From an uncultured Flavobacteriales bacterium (GTDB lineage: Bacteria > Bacteroidota > Bacteroidia > Flavobacteriales_D > Crocinitomicaceae), in the NCBI GenBank assembly GCA_903945495.1, contig CAJAVU010000092.1:1-64000 (forward strand): a DNA stretch of 64,000 bases. Direction: 5' to 3'. A program made the translations under genes and the position numbers. Every line of letters starts with the position of its first letter. The stretch's first letter is position 1. The notes below the pieces were generated by a model, which worked only from the letters and a program-made list of their open reading frames with translations, searched no databases and had not been told where the DNA came from. Positions 1 through 7,373 of the stretch are shown here, in pieces.

Positions 1-2
1 AA

Positions 3-308
3 ACTTCAGTTCAAATTCACGAAAGTCAGGCTTCTCAATTGTCGAATGAACTTCATATGCAATTTGAACAACAACTTCAAGAATTGCAGTTGGCAAGAGA
101 AACCATTTCATACTATGAAAAAACTGCCTTGAAAAATGCAGCAATCATTTCTGATAATGCAAACAAAAATTATGCGGAAGGTGAAATTTCATACATAGAG
201 TACTTACAAGGAAATCAAACTGTATTAGAGATCAACTCAAACTACTTGCTGTCGATTTACAATCACAACCAGGCAGTGATCAACTTACAATATTTATTAA
301 ATCAATAA
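3..308 (+). CDS. C-terminal part of a TolC/CusC-type outer-membrane efflux component (5' end outside window)
   Basis: The open frame runs in from the left edge with no stop, so only the last ~102 residues are visible. The sequence is a long amphipathic helix ending in a motif with GEISYIEYLQGNQ followed by N-N-Y and L-Q-Y-L-L, as in the last helices of TolC-family proteins. In many Bacteroidota this domain is fused to the C-terminus of a CusA/CzcA RND pump, so the missing upstream part could be either a separate TolC protein or the pump itself. It sits 10 bp before the adaptor gene and should work with it in metal export across the envelope. An internal TTG at 39 is unlikely to be the start because the frame is open upstream and reads as the same helix. 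Confidence 0.75.
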   Translation, partial: TSVQIHESQASQLSNELHMQFEQQLQELQLARETISYYEKTALKNAAIISDNANKNYAEGEISYIEYLQGNQTVLEINSNYLLSIYNHNQAVINLQYLLNQ

Positions 309-318
309 TTGAAAGACC

Positions 319-1602
319 ATGTTTTTAAAAATAAAAAATAGAAAAGTAATTTCCGCGATCATTGTTTCCGGATTACTCGTTGGCATAGTGTCGTGTGGAT
401 CTTCTGAAAGTACGGAAGAACCGAAAGAAGAACATGCTGAATCGACAGTAAAAGAAGTCGAATTGAATGAAGCTCAATACAAAGCCTCTGGGATAGTGTT
501 AGGCGATTTTGCAATGAAGAATTTGAGTGAAGTAATCAATGCAAATGGATACACCAAACTGCCTCCTCAAAATCAAGCAGATGTATCGGTTTTAATTGGT
601 GGTATTATTAAAAAAATCAGCATCATTGAGGGGCAATTTGTAAAGGAAGGTCAAACCTTGGCCATTATTGAAAATCTTGAATTCACAAAAATTCAAGAGG
701 CCTATTTAACCTCAAAAAGTAATCTAGAATTGCTTACACTAGAGTATGAGCGACAAAAAACCTTGAATGATGGAAATGCAAATTCTAAAAAGGTATTGCA
801 AAAAGCCAAATCAGAATATGAGGTTGAAAAGGCTCGTTTTAATTCATTAAAAAAACAGATGAATACAATGAATTTAAGCAGTTCTGAAAACGCCACTTCC
901 TCAATGGCTATCACTGCGCCAATCAGCGGATATATCACGGATGTAAATGTGAAAATTGGAACAAATGCAGAGCCAGGTCAAGTGCTTTTTAGTATTGTCG
1001 ATAATTCTAAAATGCATGTGGATCTATTGGTTTATGAAAAAGACCTGCAAAAAGTAAAAGTTGGACAAACCATCAATTTCGTTTTAACCAACCAGGACAA
1101 TACCGAGATTCAAGGAAAGGTATTTAGCATCGGAAAAGCATTCGAGAATGAAACAAAATCGGTAGCGGTTCATGCGGATATCACCAATGAACAACAAACC
1201 CTCATCCCAGGAATGTATGTCAATGCTTTGATTAATGTTGGTACTCATTCTGTAAAAGCGGTTCCTGTGGATGCAGTCGTAAAAGCCGATGGTCGCGAAT
1301 TTATTTTCGTCTTAGAAGAATCAGAAGAAGAGGATAATCATGAAGAAGGACACGATCACGCAGAAGGACATTCACATGACGATGGTCACGATCATGAAGA
1401 AGAACCTGCACATGAAGAAGAACATGGAGAATCTTTTCACTTCCAAAGAATTGAAGTTAAAACTGGAACGACCCAATTAGGTTTTGTTCAAGTCACTGTT
1501 TTGCAAACGATTCCAGCACACGCACAAATTGTGTTGAAAGGTGCCTATTACATACAGAGTCATTTGATGAAGTCTGAAGGTGGCGGAGGTCATGCGCATT
1601 AA
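319..1602 (+). CDS. RND efflux periplasmic adaptor subunit (CzcB/CusB-like), lipoprotein with His-rich segment
   Basis: This is a membrane-fusion (HlyD-type) adaptor of 427 residues that would link an inner-membrane RND pump to a TolC channel. The N-terminus is a lipoprotein signal ending in GIVSC, with Cys26 as the lipidated residue. A biotinyl-lipoyl-like half domain (~85-120), a coiled-coil hairpin (~120-195), the second lipoyl half (TAPISGYITDV, ~200-215) and beta-barrel domains follow. Residues ~341-375 are an acidic His-rich insert with repeated GHDH/GHSHDDGHDH, typical of adaptors for Zn, Co, Cd or Cu; it could sense or buffer metal. It lies 10 bp after the TolC-like frame and 15 bp before the P-type ATPase, so the three are probably one operon. 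Metal specificity cannot be read from sequence alone. Confidence 0.88.
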   Translation: MFLKIKNRKVISAIIVSGLLVGIVSCGSSESTEEPKEEHAESTVKEVELNEAQYKASGIVLGDFAMKNLSEVINANGYTKLPPQNQADVSVLIGGIIKKISIIEGQFVKEGQTLAIIENLEFTKIQEAYLTSKSNLELLTLEYERQKTLNDGNANSKKVLQKAKSEYEVEKARFNSLKKQMNTMNLSSSENATSSMAITAPISGYITDVNVKIGTNAEPGQVLFSIVDNSKMHVDLLVYEKDLQKVKVGQTINFVLTNQDNTEIQGKVFSIGKAFENETKSVAVHADITNEQQTLIPGMYVNALINVGTHSVKAVPVDAVVKADGREFIFVLEESEEEDNHEEGHDHAEGHSHDDGHDHEEEPAHEEEHGESFHFQRIEVKTGTTQLGFVQVTVLQTIPAHAQIVLKGAYYIQSHLMKSEGGGGHAH

Positions 1603-1617
1603 TAAAAATTAGTCACC

Positions 1618-3618
1618 ATGATAAATACAGATCCAAACCATCAACATACCTACGATGACCAGGGGAACATCACCTGTTGTTCATTGGAAGAGAAAGTCAA
1701 TCTCGAGGCGGAAGAGAAATTGAAAGCGAAAGGACTTTCATCAAAAATGACGATGGATGATTTCAAAGAATATCTACCTTCCATTGTCAGTTTCATCTTA
1801 TTAATGATTGCCTTAGCCTTTGATCATCTAATTGAACAATCCTGGTTCAACCATTATGTGCGTCTTGTTTGGTATGGTGTTGCCTATTTACCCGTAGGAA
1901 TACCTGTGTTAATTGATGCTGGTAAAGCAATTCTTAGAAAAGATGTCTTTTCTGAATTCTTTTTAATGGGAATAGCAACCATTGGCGCATTTGCAATTGG
2001 AGAATATCCAGAAGGAGTTGCAGTGATGCTCTTTTATACAATTGGTGAATTATTTCAGTCTGCAGCCGTTAAACGCGCAAAAGGAAACATTAAAGCTTTG
2101 TTGGATATCCGTCCTGAATCAGCAACGGTAATCCGTAATAATCAAACTGAAATAGTTCATCCCGAAACAGTGCAAATAGGTGAAACAATTCAGGTTCGTT
2201 CCGGTGAAAAAATCCCTTTGGACGGTGTTTTGTTGAATGAAAAAGGAAGTTTTAATACCTCCGCGCTCACAGGAGAAAGTGTTCCTGACACTATTTACAA
2301 GGATCACAATGTTCTAGCAGGAATGATAAACATTGGACAAGTTATAGAAATTAAAGTCAGTAAAAAGTTTTCAGATAGTTCGATCAGCAGAATTCTGGAA
2401 ATGGTTCAAAATGCAACTGCCAGAAAGGCTCAAACCGAGTTATTCATTCGAAAATTTGCACGGATTTATACCCCAATTGTTGTTCTTTTAGCAACATTAC
2501 TCACCGTTTTGCCCTACTTTTTTGTTGACTCTTATGTTTTTTCAGATTGGTTGTATAGAGCACTCATTTTTCTTGTAATCTCATGTCCTTGCGCCTTGGT
2601 CATTTCAATTCCACTTGGTTACTTTGGTGGAATTGGAGCAGCTTCACGAAACGGAATACTTTTTAAAGGATCTAATTATTTGGATCTGTTGACGAAAGTA
2701 AATACAGTGGTGATGGATAAAACAGGTACTCTTACCAAAGGTGTATTCAAGGTTCAGAAAGTGCAATCTGAAAAATATGAAGAAGAAGAGTTTTTATCCA
2801 TGGTAGCAGCAATTGAAAAGAATTCGACCCATCCAATAGCAAAAGCGATAGTTGCAGAATCCATGGATCAAGGTGAACGTTTTTCAATCAGCTCAGTCGA
2901 AGAAATCTCCGGTCATGGTTTAAAAGGCACATTAAATAGCGAAACAATTCTTGCTGGAAATTCCAAATTGCTTAAAAAGTTCAATGTTATTTATCCTGAG
3001 TCTATTGATGAAATCGTGGATAGCATCGTATTGGTTGCTCTAAACAATAAGTTTGTTGGTTTTATTACTGTTTCAGATGAAATAAAAGAAGATGCCGGAA
3101 AAGCTATTCAGGATTTGAAATCAATGTCAATTGAAACGATCATGCTTTCAGGAGATAAACAGGCAGTTGTTTCGGATGTTGCCATCAAATTAGGGATTGA
3201 AAAAGCATTCGGAAATTTATTACCCGAAAATAAAGTTGAGAAAGTAGAAGAACTGAAAAAAGACACATCCAAAGTCATTGCATTTGTGGGTGACGGGATC
3301 AATGATGCTCCCGTTTTAGCATTAAGTGACATTGGAATTGCGATGGGTGGATTGGGCAGTGATGCAGCAATAGAAACAGCTGATGTGATTATTCAAACCG
3401 ACCATCCCTCAAAAATTGCAACGGCAATTTCCATCGGAAAAGCAACAAAACAAATCGTTTGGCAAAACATTATTTTAGCTTTTTCAGTTAAGGCCATCGT
3501 TCTTGCTTTAGGAGCAGGAGGTTTAGCAACGATGTGGGAGGCAGTTTTCGCAGATGTCGGTGTTGCTCTTTTAGCAATTTTGAATTCTGTGCGAATTCAA
3601 AAAATGAAATTCAAATAG
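1618..3618 (+). CDS. Heavy-metal translocating P-type ATPase (P1B, Zn/Cd/Pb type)
   Basis: An inner-membrane pump of 666 residues that uses ATP to export divalent soft metals. All core signatures are present: actuator TGES (218-221), membrane metal site CPC (323-325), phosphorylation motif DKTGTLT (Asp367), nucleotide-binding HP (405-406) and hinge GDGINDAP (558-565). The CPC motif and overall layout fit the ZntA/CadA subgroup rather than the copper subgroup. No HMA metal-binding domain precedes the membrane part; the N-terminus instead carries scattered His residues and a Cys-Cys pair near 20-21. A secreted multi-Cys protein is encoded just downstream and may supply the missing chaperone function (inference). 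Confidence 0.92.
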   Translation: MINTDPNHQHTYDDQGNITCCSLEEKVNLEAEEKLKAKGLSSKMTMDDFKEYLPSIVSFILLMIALAFDHLIEQSWFNHYVRLVWYGVAYLPVGIPVLIDAGKAILRKDVFSEFFLMGIATIGAFAIGEYPEGVAVMLFYTIGELFQSAAVKRAKGNIKALLDIRPESATVIRNNQTEIVHPETVQIGETIQVRSGEKIPLDGVLLNEKGSFNTSALTGESVPDTIYKDHNVLAGMINIGQVIEIKVSKKFSDSSISRILEMVQNATARKAQTELFIRKFARIYTPIVVLLATLLTVLPYFFVDSYVFSDWLYRALIFLVISCPCALVISIPLGYFGGIGAASRNGILFKGSNYLDLLTKVNTVVMDKTGTLTKGVFKVQKVQSEKYEEEEFLSMVAAIEKNSTHPIAKAIVAESMDQGERFSISSVEEISGHGLKGTLNSETILAGNSKLLKKFNVIYPESIDEIVDSIVLVALNNKFVGFITVSDEIKEDAGKAIQDLKSMSIETIMLSGDKQAVVSDVAIKLGIEKAFGNLLPENKVEKVEELKKDTSKVIAFVGDGINDAPVLALSDIGIAMGGLGSDAAIETADVIIQTDHPSKIATAISIGKATKQIVWQNIILAFSVKAIVLALGAGGLATMWEAVFADVGVALLAILNSVRIQKMKFK

Positions 3619-3674
3619 TTAATAGATTTTAATCACAGATTATTCAACTAATTTTATTCTATAAAGAAACAATT

Positions 3675-4022
3675 ATGAAAAATATAATCATCACACTCAT
3701 TTTAGTATCAGGTTCTTTTATCGCAAACGCGCAGAAAAAAACTGAGACAGTTGTAATTAAAACCAAAACCTATTGCAATCACTGTAAGGTGTGCGAAACG
3801 TGCGGTGGCTTAATGGAAACAGATTTGGTCTTTGTAAAAGGGATTAAATTGGTGGAGTACAATGAAACCGATATGACAATTAGCGTTAAATATAAACCCA
3901 AGAAAATAACGATTGCAGAAATTAGAACAGAAATTTCAAAACTGGGTTTTGATGCCGATGAAGTCCCAGCAGTAGTAAGTGCTTATGAAAAGCTGGATAA
4001 TTGTTGCAAGAAGAAGAATTAG
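3675..4022 (+). CDS. Secreted HMA-like metal-binding protein with CxxCxxCxxC
   Basis: A 115-residue exported protein. A signal peptide (about residues 1-19, ending ANA before Gln20) is followed by a small ferredoxin-like alpha/beta fold resembling heavy-metal-associated domains: a strand ending in Cys34-x2-Cys37-x2-Cys40-x2-Cys43, then strands around VEYNETDMTISVKY and a helix ending KLGFDADEV. A second Cys pair (110-111) and four Lys/Asn residues close the protein. It follows the metal ATPase by 56 bp on the same strand. The likely role is binding or delivering a metal in the periplasm. Standard HMA domains have one CxxC, so the four-Cys ladder is atypical and could bind a cluster or two metal ions. 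Confidence 0.72.
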   Translation: MKNIIITLILVSGSFIANAQKKTETVVIKTKTYCNHCKVCETCGGLMETDLVFVKGIKLVEYNETDMTISVKYKPKKITIAEIRTEISKLGFDADEVPAVVSAYEKLDNCCKKKN

Positions 4023-4243
4023 TGACTTGAACAAACACCTTAAAAACAGCTAGAAAAAAACACATTAGTTTTAGTTTGATTTGTTTGAATTTAGTTTATT
4101 AATCATTACTTTAGCTCTTAGAAATCGTTCTTTCAAATAGCCGCAAAACGAGCTAAATTTTTTGTCAACATTACTGTCAACAGAATTAGCAAGGCTATGT
4201 AAAAAACCTCATAAAAGCAGGCATTTCGGTTAGGATTTAGGTA

Positions 4244-4279
4244 TCCCAGCCGGATCACTTACGGTCCCAGCGGGATCAC
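4244..4279 (+). repeat. Two tandem near-copies of a tRNA-3'-end-like 15-mer (possible attachment site)
   Basis: TCCCAGCCGGATCAC (4244-4258) and TCCCAGCGGGATCAC (4265-4279) differ at one base and lie 21 bp apart. The sequence resembles the 3' T-stem plus acceptor strand of a tRNA and is followed directly by a terminator, as a tRNA end would be. No upstream tRNA body is present here. A duplicated tRNA 3' end is the usual footprint of integrase-mediated insertion; the interpretation is inference. Confidence 0.4.
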
Positions 4280-4281
4280 GA

Positions 4282-4310
4282 AAAGCCTCCTTTTAAGGAG
4301 GCTTTTTTCG
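4282..4310 (+). terminator. Rho-independent terminator
   Basis: An 11-bp stem (4282-4292 with 4295-4305, AAAGCCTCCTT and its complement) around a tiny loop is followed by a T-rich tail. It faces the + strand and lies just after the tRNA-like repeat. Confidence 0.85.
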
Positions 4311-4383
4311 TTTATAGACCTTTTTGTTTTATGAAAACTGAAAACATTGTTACTAAGTAGAAAATTTGCGAGTTGATGGTGAA

Positions 4384-4656
4384 TTAAGGAAAAAGAATCC
4401 GAACGAGCCAAAAAACAATCCATGCAACTCCAAGGACATTAAATGTCAAAAATCCAGGATGAGAACGATTTTTCTTTTTGAATGTAAGCAGTGCAGGAAT
4501 GAGTATAACATTGATTGGTAAAGAAATCGGTAAGAGCAAATATGAAAATCCCATCGGACCACCTTTTGTAAAGAGAATGAAACAACTTATCGGCAAAAAA
4601 TAGAGATTCGCCAAAGTAATCAGTGTTGCTAGAATTAGATTGATGCGTTTGAGCAT
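4384..4656 (-). CDS. Small three-helix membrane protein, function unknown
   Basis: A 90-residue, strongly hydrophobic protein with about three membrane segments (roughly 6-28, 38-58 and 70-88) separated by a short basic loop containing KKKNRSH. I do not recognise a family. Size and layout suit a small inner-membrane protein. It is alone on its strand here, with the 16-bp tandem repeat array upstream of it. Codon use looks like that of neighbouring genes, so it is probably real. Confidence 0.6.
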   Translation of the reverse strand: MLKRINLILATLITLANLYFLPISCFILFTKGGPMGFSYLLLPISLPINVILIPALLTFKKKNRSHPGFLTFNVLGVAWIVFWLVRILFP

Positions 4657-4756
4657 GTTGAACGATTAATGATTAAAAGTAATAAAAGAGTGGGGTTATT
4701 TTAGAAGTCAGAGGAATGTTTTGCATTTTCGCAACGTTGCAAGATAATAATGTTAC

Positions 4757-4820
4757 AAATTAACAAATTTGCAAATTAACAACTTTGCAAATTAACAACT
4801 TTGCAAATTAACAATGTTAC
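4757..4820. repeat. Four tandem copies of a 16-bp unit
   Basis: Units AAATTAACAANTTTGC at 4757-4772, 4773-4788, 4789-4804 and 4805-4820; the two middle units are identical and the last ends in TGTTAC. The same TGTTAC precedes the first unit (4751-4756). A perfect 10-bp palindrome GCAACGTTGC lies just before (4731-4740). Confidence 0.9.
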
Positions 4821-4873
4821 TTATAACTCCCAATTTTATTGACTTACAGAAGGTGTTCAATTCTAAACCTTCT

Positions 4874-5383
4874 TTAGCCTTCCTGAAAATTAGTTAGTTC
4901 ATACACAAGTGTATCTTCACCATTTTCACGATCCTTACTGCGCGTTTCAACGACTTTATATCCAAATTTGATATATACCTTGTTCGATGGATTTGAAGCA
5001 TTCGTCTCCAAATAAATAGAGGAACAGTCAATATTTTCAGTCTTTAAATAACGATAAAAGGAACGTAGCATAGTCGCCATCAAACCTTTTCCTCTGAATT
5101 CGGTTCGGAGTAATAAGGCTTCCATTTGAATACTATCTTTTTCGATTCTATAGGACAAATAACCAACCGCTTCATCGTTTATGAAATATTCCAACAAGAC
5201 AAAATCCTCGTGTAAATAGTATTCTTTCCAGGTTTGTTGATTGCCTTCTATGGCGTAATAGGAAGTGCCGACATACTTTTCCTGGCGAATCCAGTCGTGT
5301 TCCCAAAGTATGTAATAGCGTGAGAAAAAACGCTCAAAATCGCTTGAACAATCAATCGGTTTGAAAAATGTAGCGTTTTCCAT
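4874..5383 (-). CDS. GNAT-family N-acetyltransferase
   Basis: A 169-residue cytoplasmic protein with the GNAT fold. Motif A, the acetyl-CoA pyrophosphate-binding loop, is visible as LLRTEFRGKGLMATML with the R-G-K-G core at 97-100. Motif B follows in the segment with YLETNASNPSNKVYIKFGYK (~124-143), where the Asn and the Tyr/Phe-G-Y pattern are typical. The acceptor substrate is unknown; the aromatic-rich N-terminus does not match a ribosomal-protein acetyltransferase I know. A -7-like box TATCTTCG lies 6 nt before the ATG on this strand. Confidence 0.85.
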   Translation of the reverse strand: MENATFFKPIDCSSDFERFFSRYYILWEHDWIRQEKYVGTSYYAIEGNQQTWKEYYLHEDFVLLEYFINDEAVGYLSYRIEKDSIQMEALLLRTEFRGKGLMATMLRSFYRYLKTENIDCSSIYLETNASNPSNKVYIKFGYKVVETRSKDRENGEDTLVYELTNFQEG

Positions 5384-5389
5384 CTAGAA

Positions 5390-5397
5390 CGAAGATA
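5390..5397 (-). promoter_or_regulatory. Candidate -7 box of the GNAT gene
   Basis: TATCTTCG on the minus strand ends 6 nt before the ATG at 5383. It differs from the Bacteroidota box TAnnTTTG at one position, and no clear -33 element was found. Confidence 0.35.
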
Positions 5398-5414
5398 GGG
5401 AAAAAAGATAGGTT

Positions 5415-5735
5415 TTAAGCGATGTACTCTTCTACAATTGTCTTCATTTCAGTAATTAGTTCGGCATCCATAAATTGATAATTATCTTCAATGTCCATGA
5501 CGATAATCTTTTCATTGTCAAATGAATTAGGGAAACGTTCTTTTATTCGATTCTTGTGCTTAGCTTCCATAACAAAAATTAAATCTGCCCATCGTATATC
5601 TTGTTCGGTAATTCGCTTTCTAGCAGAAGGTTCTGTTCCAGCTGATTTAACTTGAAGCGACATTGTATTTTTATAAATTTCTTCAGCCGTTCTACTTCTC
5701 CAAATATTCCTGCTGCAGACAAATAATAGTTTCAT
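5415..5735 (-). CDS. Small low-molecular-weight protein-tyrosine-phosphatase-like protein
   Basis: At 106 residues this is shorter than classical LMW-PTPs (~150). The P-loop is near the start, VCSRNIWRSR, giving the C-x5-R signature with Cys7 and Arg13 followed by Ser14. The usual CxGNxCRSP is altered: Arg replaces Gly and Trp replaces the second Cys. A central segment WADLIFVMEAKHKNRI matches the LMW-PTP strand/helix after the general fold core. The classical acid-loop DP pair is not evident, though MDIEDNYQF (~80-88) could supply Asp. Phosphatase activity on phosphotyrosine is inferred. The gene is divergent from the helicase, with 86 bp between the two start codons. Confidence 0.75.
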   Translation of the reverse strand: MKLLFVCSRNIWRSRTAEEIYKNTMSLQVKSAGTEPSARKRITEQDIRWADLIFVMEAKHKNRIKERFPNSFDNEKIIVMDIEDNYQFMDAELITEMKTIVEEYIA

Positions 5736-5739
5736 TCTC

Positions 5740-5747
5740 TAAAATTA
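5740..5747 (-). promoter_or_regulatory. Candidate -7 box of the phosphatase gene (leaderless arrangement)
   Basis: TAATTTTA on the minus strand ends 4 nt before the ATG at 5735. It matches TAnnTTTG except for the last base. If used, transcription would begin at or next to the start codon. Confidence 0.35.
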
Positions 5748-5809
5748 GCAGATTTTAAGAAAGTTGAAAATTCAAATCATTACGAATTTCGTTCCTATTA
5801 AATTCTCCT

Positions 5810-5817
5810 TACCTTTA
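5810..5817 (+). promoter_or_regulatory. Candidate promoter of the helicase gene (leaderless arrangement)
   Basis: TACCTTTA (5810-5817) has a TTTC 19 bp upstream (5787-5790), close to TTTG-N19-TAnnTTTG. The GTG start is only 4 nt downstream, supporting both the GTG start and a leaderless transcript. Confidence 0.4.
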
Positions 5818-5821
5818 AGCT

Positions 5822-7252
5822 GTGGAAAATCCTGAGTCTTCAATATTCAAGCAACAAATAACCCAGTTTTTTGAGCATGCGCCAACAGTCGATCAAAGTC
5901 GTTTGATTGATGAATTGGAACGTTTTATGAAATTGAAGGAGTCGCATCCACTGTTTTTGTTGAAAGGATATGCTGGGACGGGAAAAACGACTGTTCTTGG
6001 TGCTTTCGTAAAAACCTTAACGCATTTTAAAGTGAAATCACGCTTGTTGGCACCAACCGGTCGTGCAGCTAAAGTGTTGAGTGCGCGTTCGTCCAAAGAA
6101 GCGTTTACCATCCACAAACAAATTTATCGACGCAATTCGAAAGTGGACGAGTTTTCTGGAATGATGCTCGCACCAAATCTACATACAAACACTGTTTTTA
6201 TCGTTGATGAAGCTTCCATGATTGGCGATCATTCATTGTTAACAGATGGAAGTGTTTCAAACAGAAATTTATTGGATGATTTGTTCGAATATGTGTTTTC
6301 TGGAAAGAATTGCCGTTTGATTTTACTTGGTGATGAAGGTCAGTTGCCACCTGTTGGTTGTGACTATTCGCCAGCCTTGGATGCCAATTTCTTGAAGAAC
6401 AATTATTTTGCCTTAAACATCACAGAGTTTTCGTTAACCGAGGTTTTGCGTCAAGCAAATGAATCGGGAATATTAGCTAATGCAACGGAATTACGTTCCT
6501 TAGGCGATGACGATCATCCGCAATTTCAAACGAAATGCTACGCGGATTTTATTCGTTTACCTGGAGATGAATTTCAGGACGCGTTGGAAGCAGCGTATTC
6601 ATTCAGCGGGGCAGAGGAGACGATTATCATTACACGGTCAAATAAACGTGCAAATGCTTACAACAATCAGATTCGTTCGCGTTTGTTGTGGTATGAAGAA
6701 GCTTTGTGTGCTGGCGATTGCTTAATGGTTGTGAAGAATAATTATTATTGGATCGATGATCAATCGAAAATGGGATTTATCGCCAATGGTGAAGCGCTGA
6801 AAGTCTTGCGCGTGAAGAAAGTTGAAGAAATGTACGGTTTCGAATTCGCACGTGTAATCGTAAAATTCAGTGACTACGATGAACTCGCAGAATTGGAGGT
6901 TTTGGTCTTTATGGAAGCCTTACAAGTGGAAGCACCGTCGATTTCACGAGCGCGTTTAAAAGAATTGTTTTTTGCCATTGAGCAAGATTATCAGCATGAA
7001 CGCAACAAAAAGAAACGCTTCGAACTGATTCTAAAAAATCCCTATTTCAACGCACTTCAAGTGAAATATGCGTATGCCATTACATGTCACAAATCACAAG
7101 GTGGACAATGGGAACAAGTATTCATCGATCAAGGATACATCGAACCAGAATCGATAAACAAAGAATACCATCGCTGGTTATACACGGCGGTAACGCGTGC
7201 TACAGAGAAATTGTATTTGGTGAACTTTACGGAAGACTTCTTTACAGATTGA
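5822..7252 (+). CDS. ATP-dependent RecD-like (SF1B) DNA helicase
   Basis: A 476-residue superfamily-1 helicase/ATPase. Walker A is GYAGTGKT (49-56), motif Ia LLAPTGRAAKVL (~75-86), Walker B VFIVDEAS (125-132) and motif III LILLGDEGQLPPVG. The C-terminal UvrD_C_2 region shows YAITCHKSQGGQWEQV and YTAVTRATEKLYLV, motifs V and VI. This matches the short stand-alone RecD/Pif1-like helicases common in Bacteroidota, smaller than RecD2 and lacking its N-terminal extension. It probably acts in DNA repair or recombination. The start is GTG at 5822; no ATG fits better and a promoter box lies just upstream. Its stop codon (TGA, 7250-7252) lies in a 7-bp repeat array. Confidence 0.9.
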   Translation: MENPESSIFKQQITQFFEHAPTVDQSRLIDELERFMKLKESHPLFLLKGYAGTGKTTVLGAFVKTLTHFKVKSRLLAPTGRAAKVLSARSSKEAFTIHKQIYRRNSKVDEFSGMMLAPNLHTNTVFIVDEASMIGDHSLLTDGSVSNRNLLDDLFEYVFSGKNCRLILLGDEGQLPPVGCDYSPALDANFLKNNYFALNITEFSLTEVLRQANESGILANATELRSLGDDDHPQFQTKCYADFIRLPGDEFQDALEAAYSFSGAEETIIITRSNKRANAYNNQIRSRLLWYEEALCAGDCLMVVKNNYYWIDDQSKMGFIANGEALKVLRVKKVEEMYGFEFARVIVKFSDYDELAELEVLVFMEALQVEAPSISRARLKELFFAIEQDYQHERNKKKRFELILKNPYFNALQVKYAYAITCHKSQGGQWEQVFIDQGYIEPESINKEYHRWLYTAVTRATEKLYLVNFTEDFFTD

Positions 7253-7284
7253 TGATTGACGATTTATAATTCGTAATTGATGAA
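7250..7284. repeat. Heptamer array H1 (5 x 7 bp)
   Basis: TGATGAT, TGACGAT, TTATAAT, TCGTAAT, TGATGAA in strict 7-bp register. It begins at the stop codon of the helicase gene. It reads as the reverse complement style of array H2 80 bp away. Confidence 0.65.
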
Positions 7285-7331
7285 TTGCATTAAAACGTCA
7301 ATTCAAAAAAGTAGTTTTTGTTTTTAAATTC

Positions 7332-7373
7332 CTAGTCATTAGTCACTAATCACAAATCACGAATTACAAATCA
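7332..7373. repeat. Heptamer array H2 (6 x 7 bp)
   Basis: CTAGTCA, TTAGTCA, CTAATCA, CAAATCA, CGAATTA, CAAATCA without gaps. The array contains the stop codon of the minus-strand gene ending at 7364. Confidence 0.75.

Larger units (their letters stand above)
4023..4383. other. Gene-free stretch with possible att remnant and terminator
   Basis: No convincing gene is seen in these 361 bp. The left half is AT-rich. The right part holds a near-duplicate of a 15-bp sequence (4244-4258 and 4265-4279) and then a strong hairpin with a T run; both are listed separately. Confidence 0.6.

Noticed and set aside
4244-4279. Functional tRNA gene
   Set aside because: Only 15-bp ends are present and no cloverleaf can be formed upstream.
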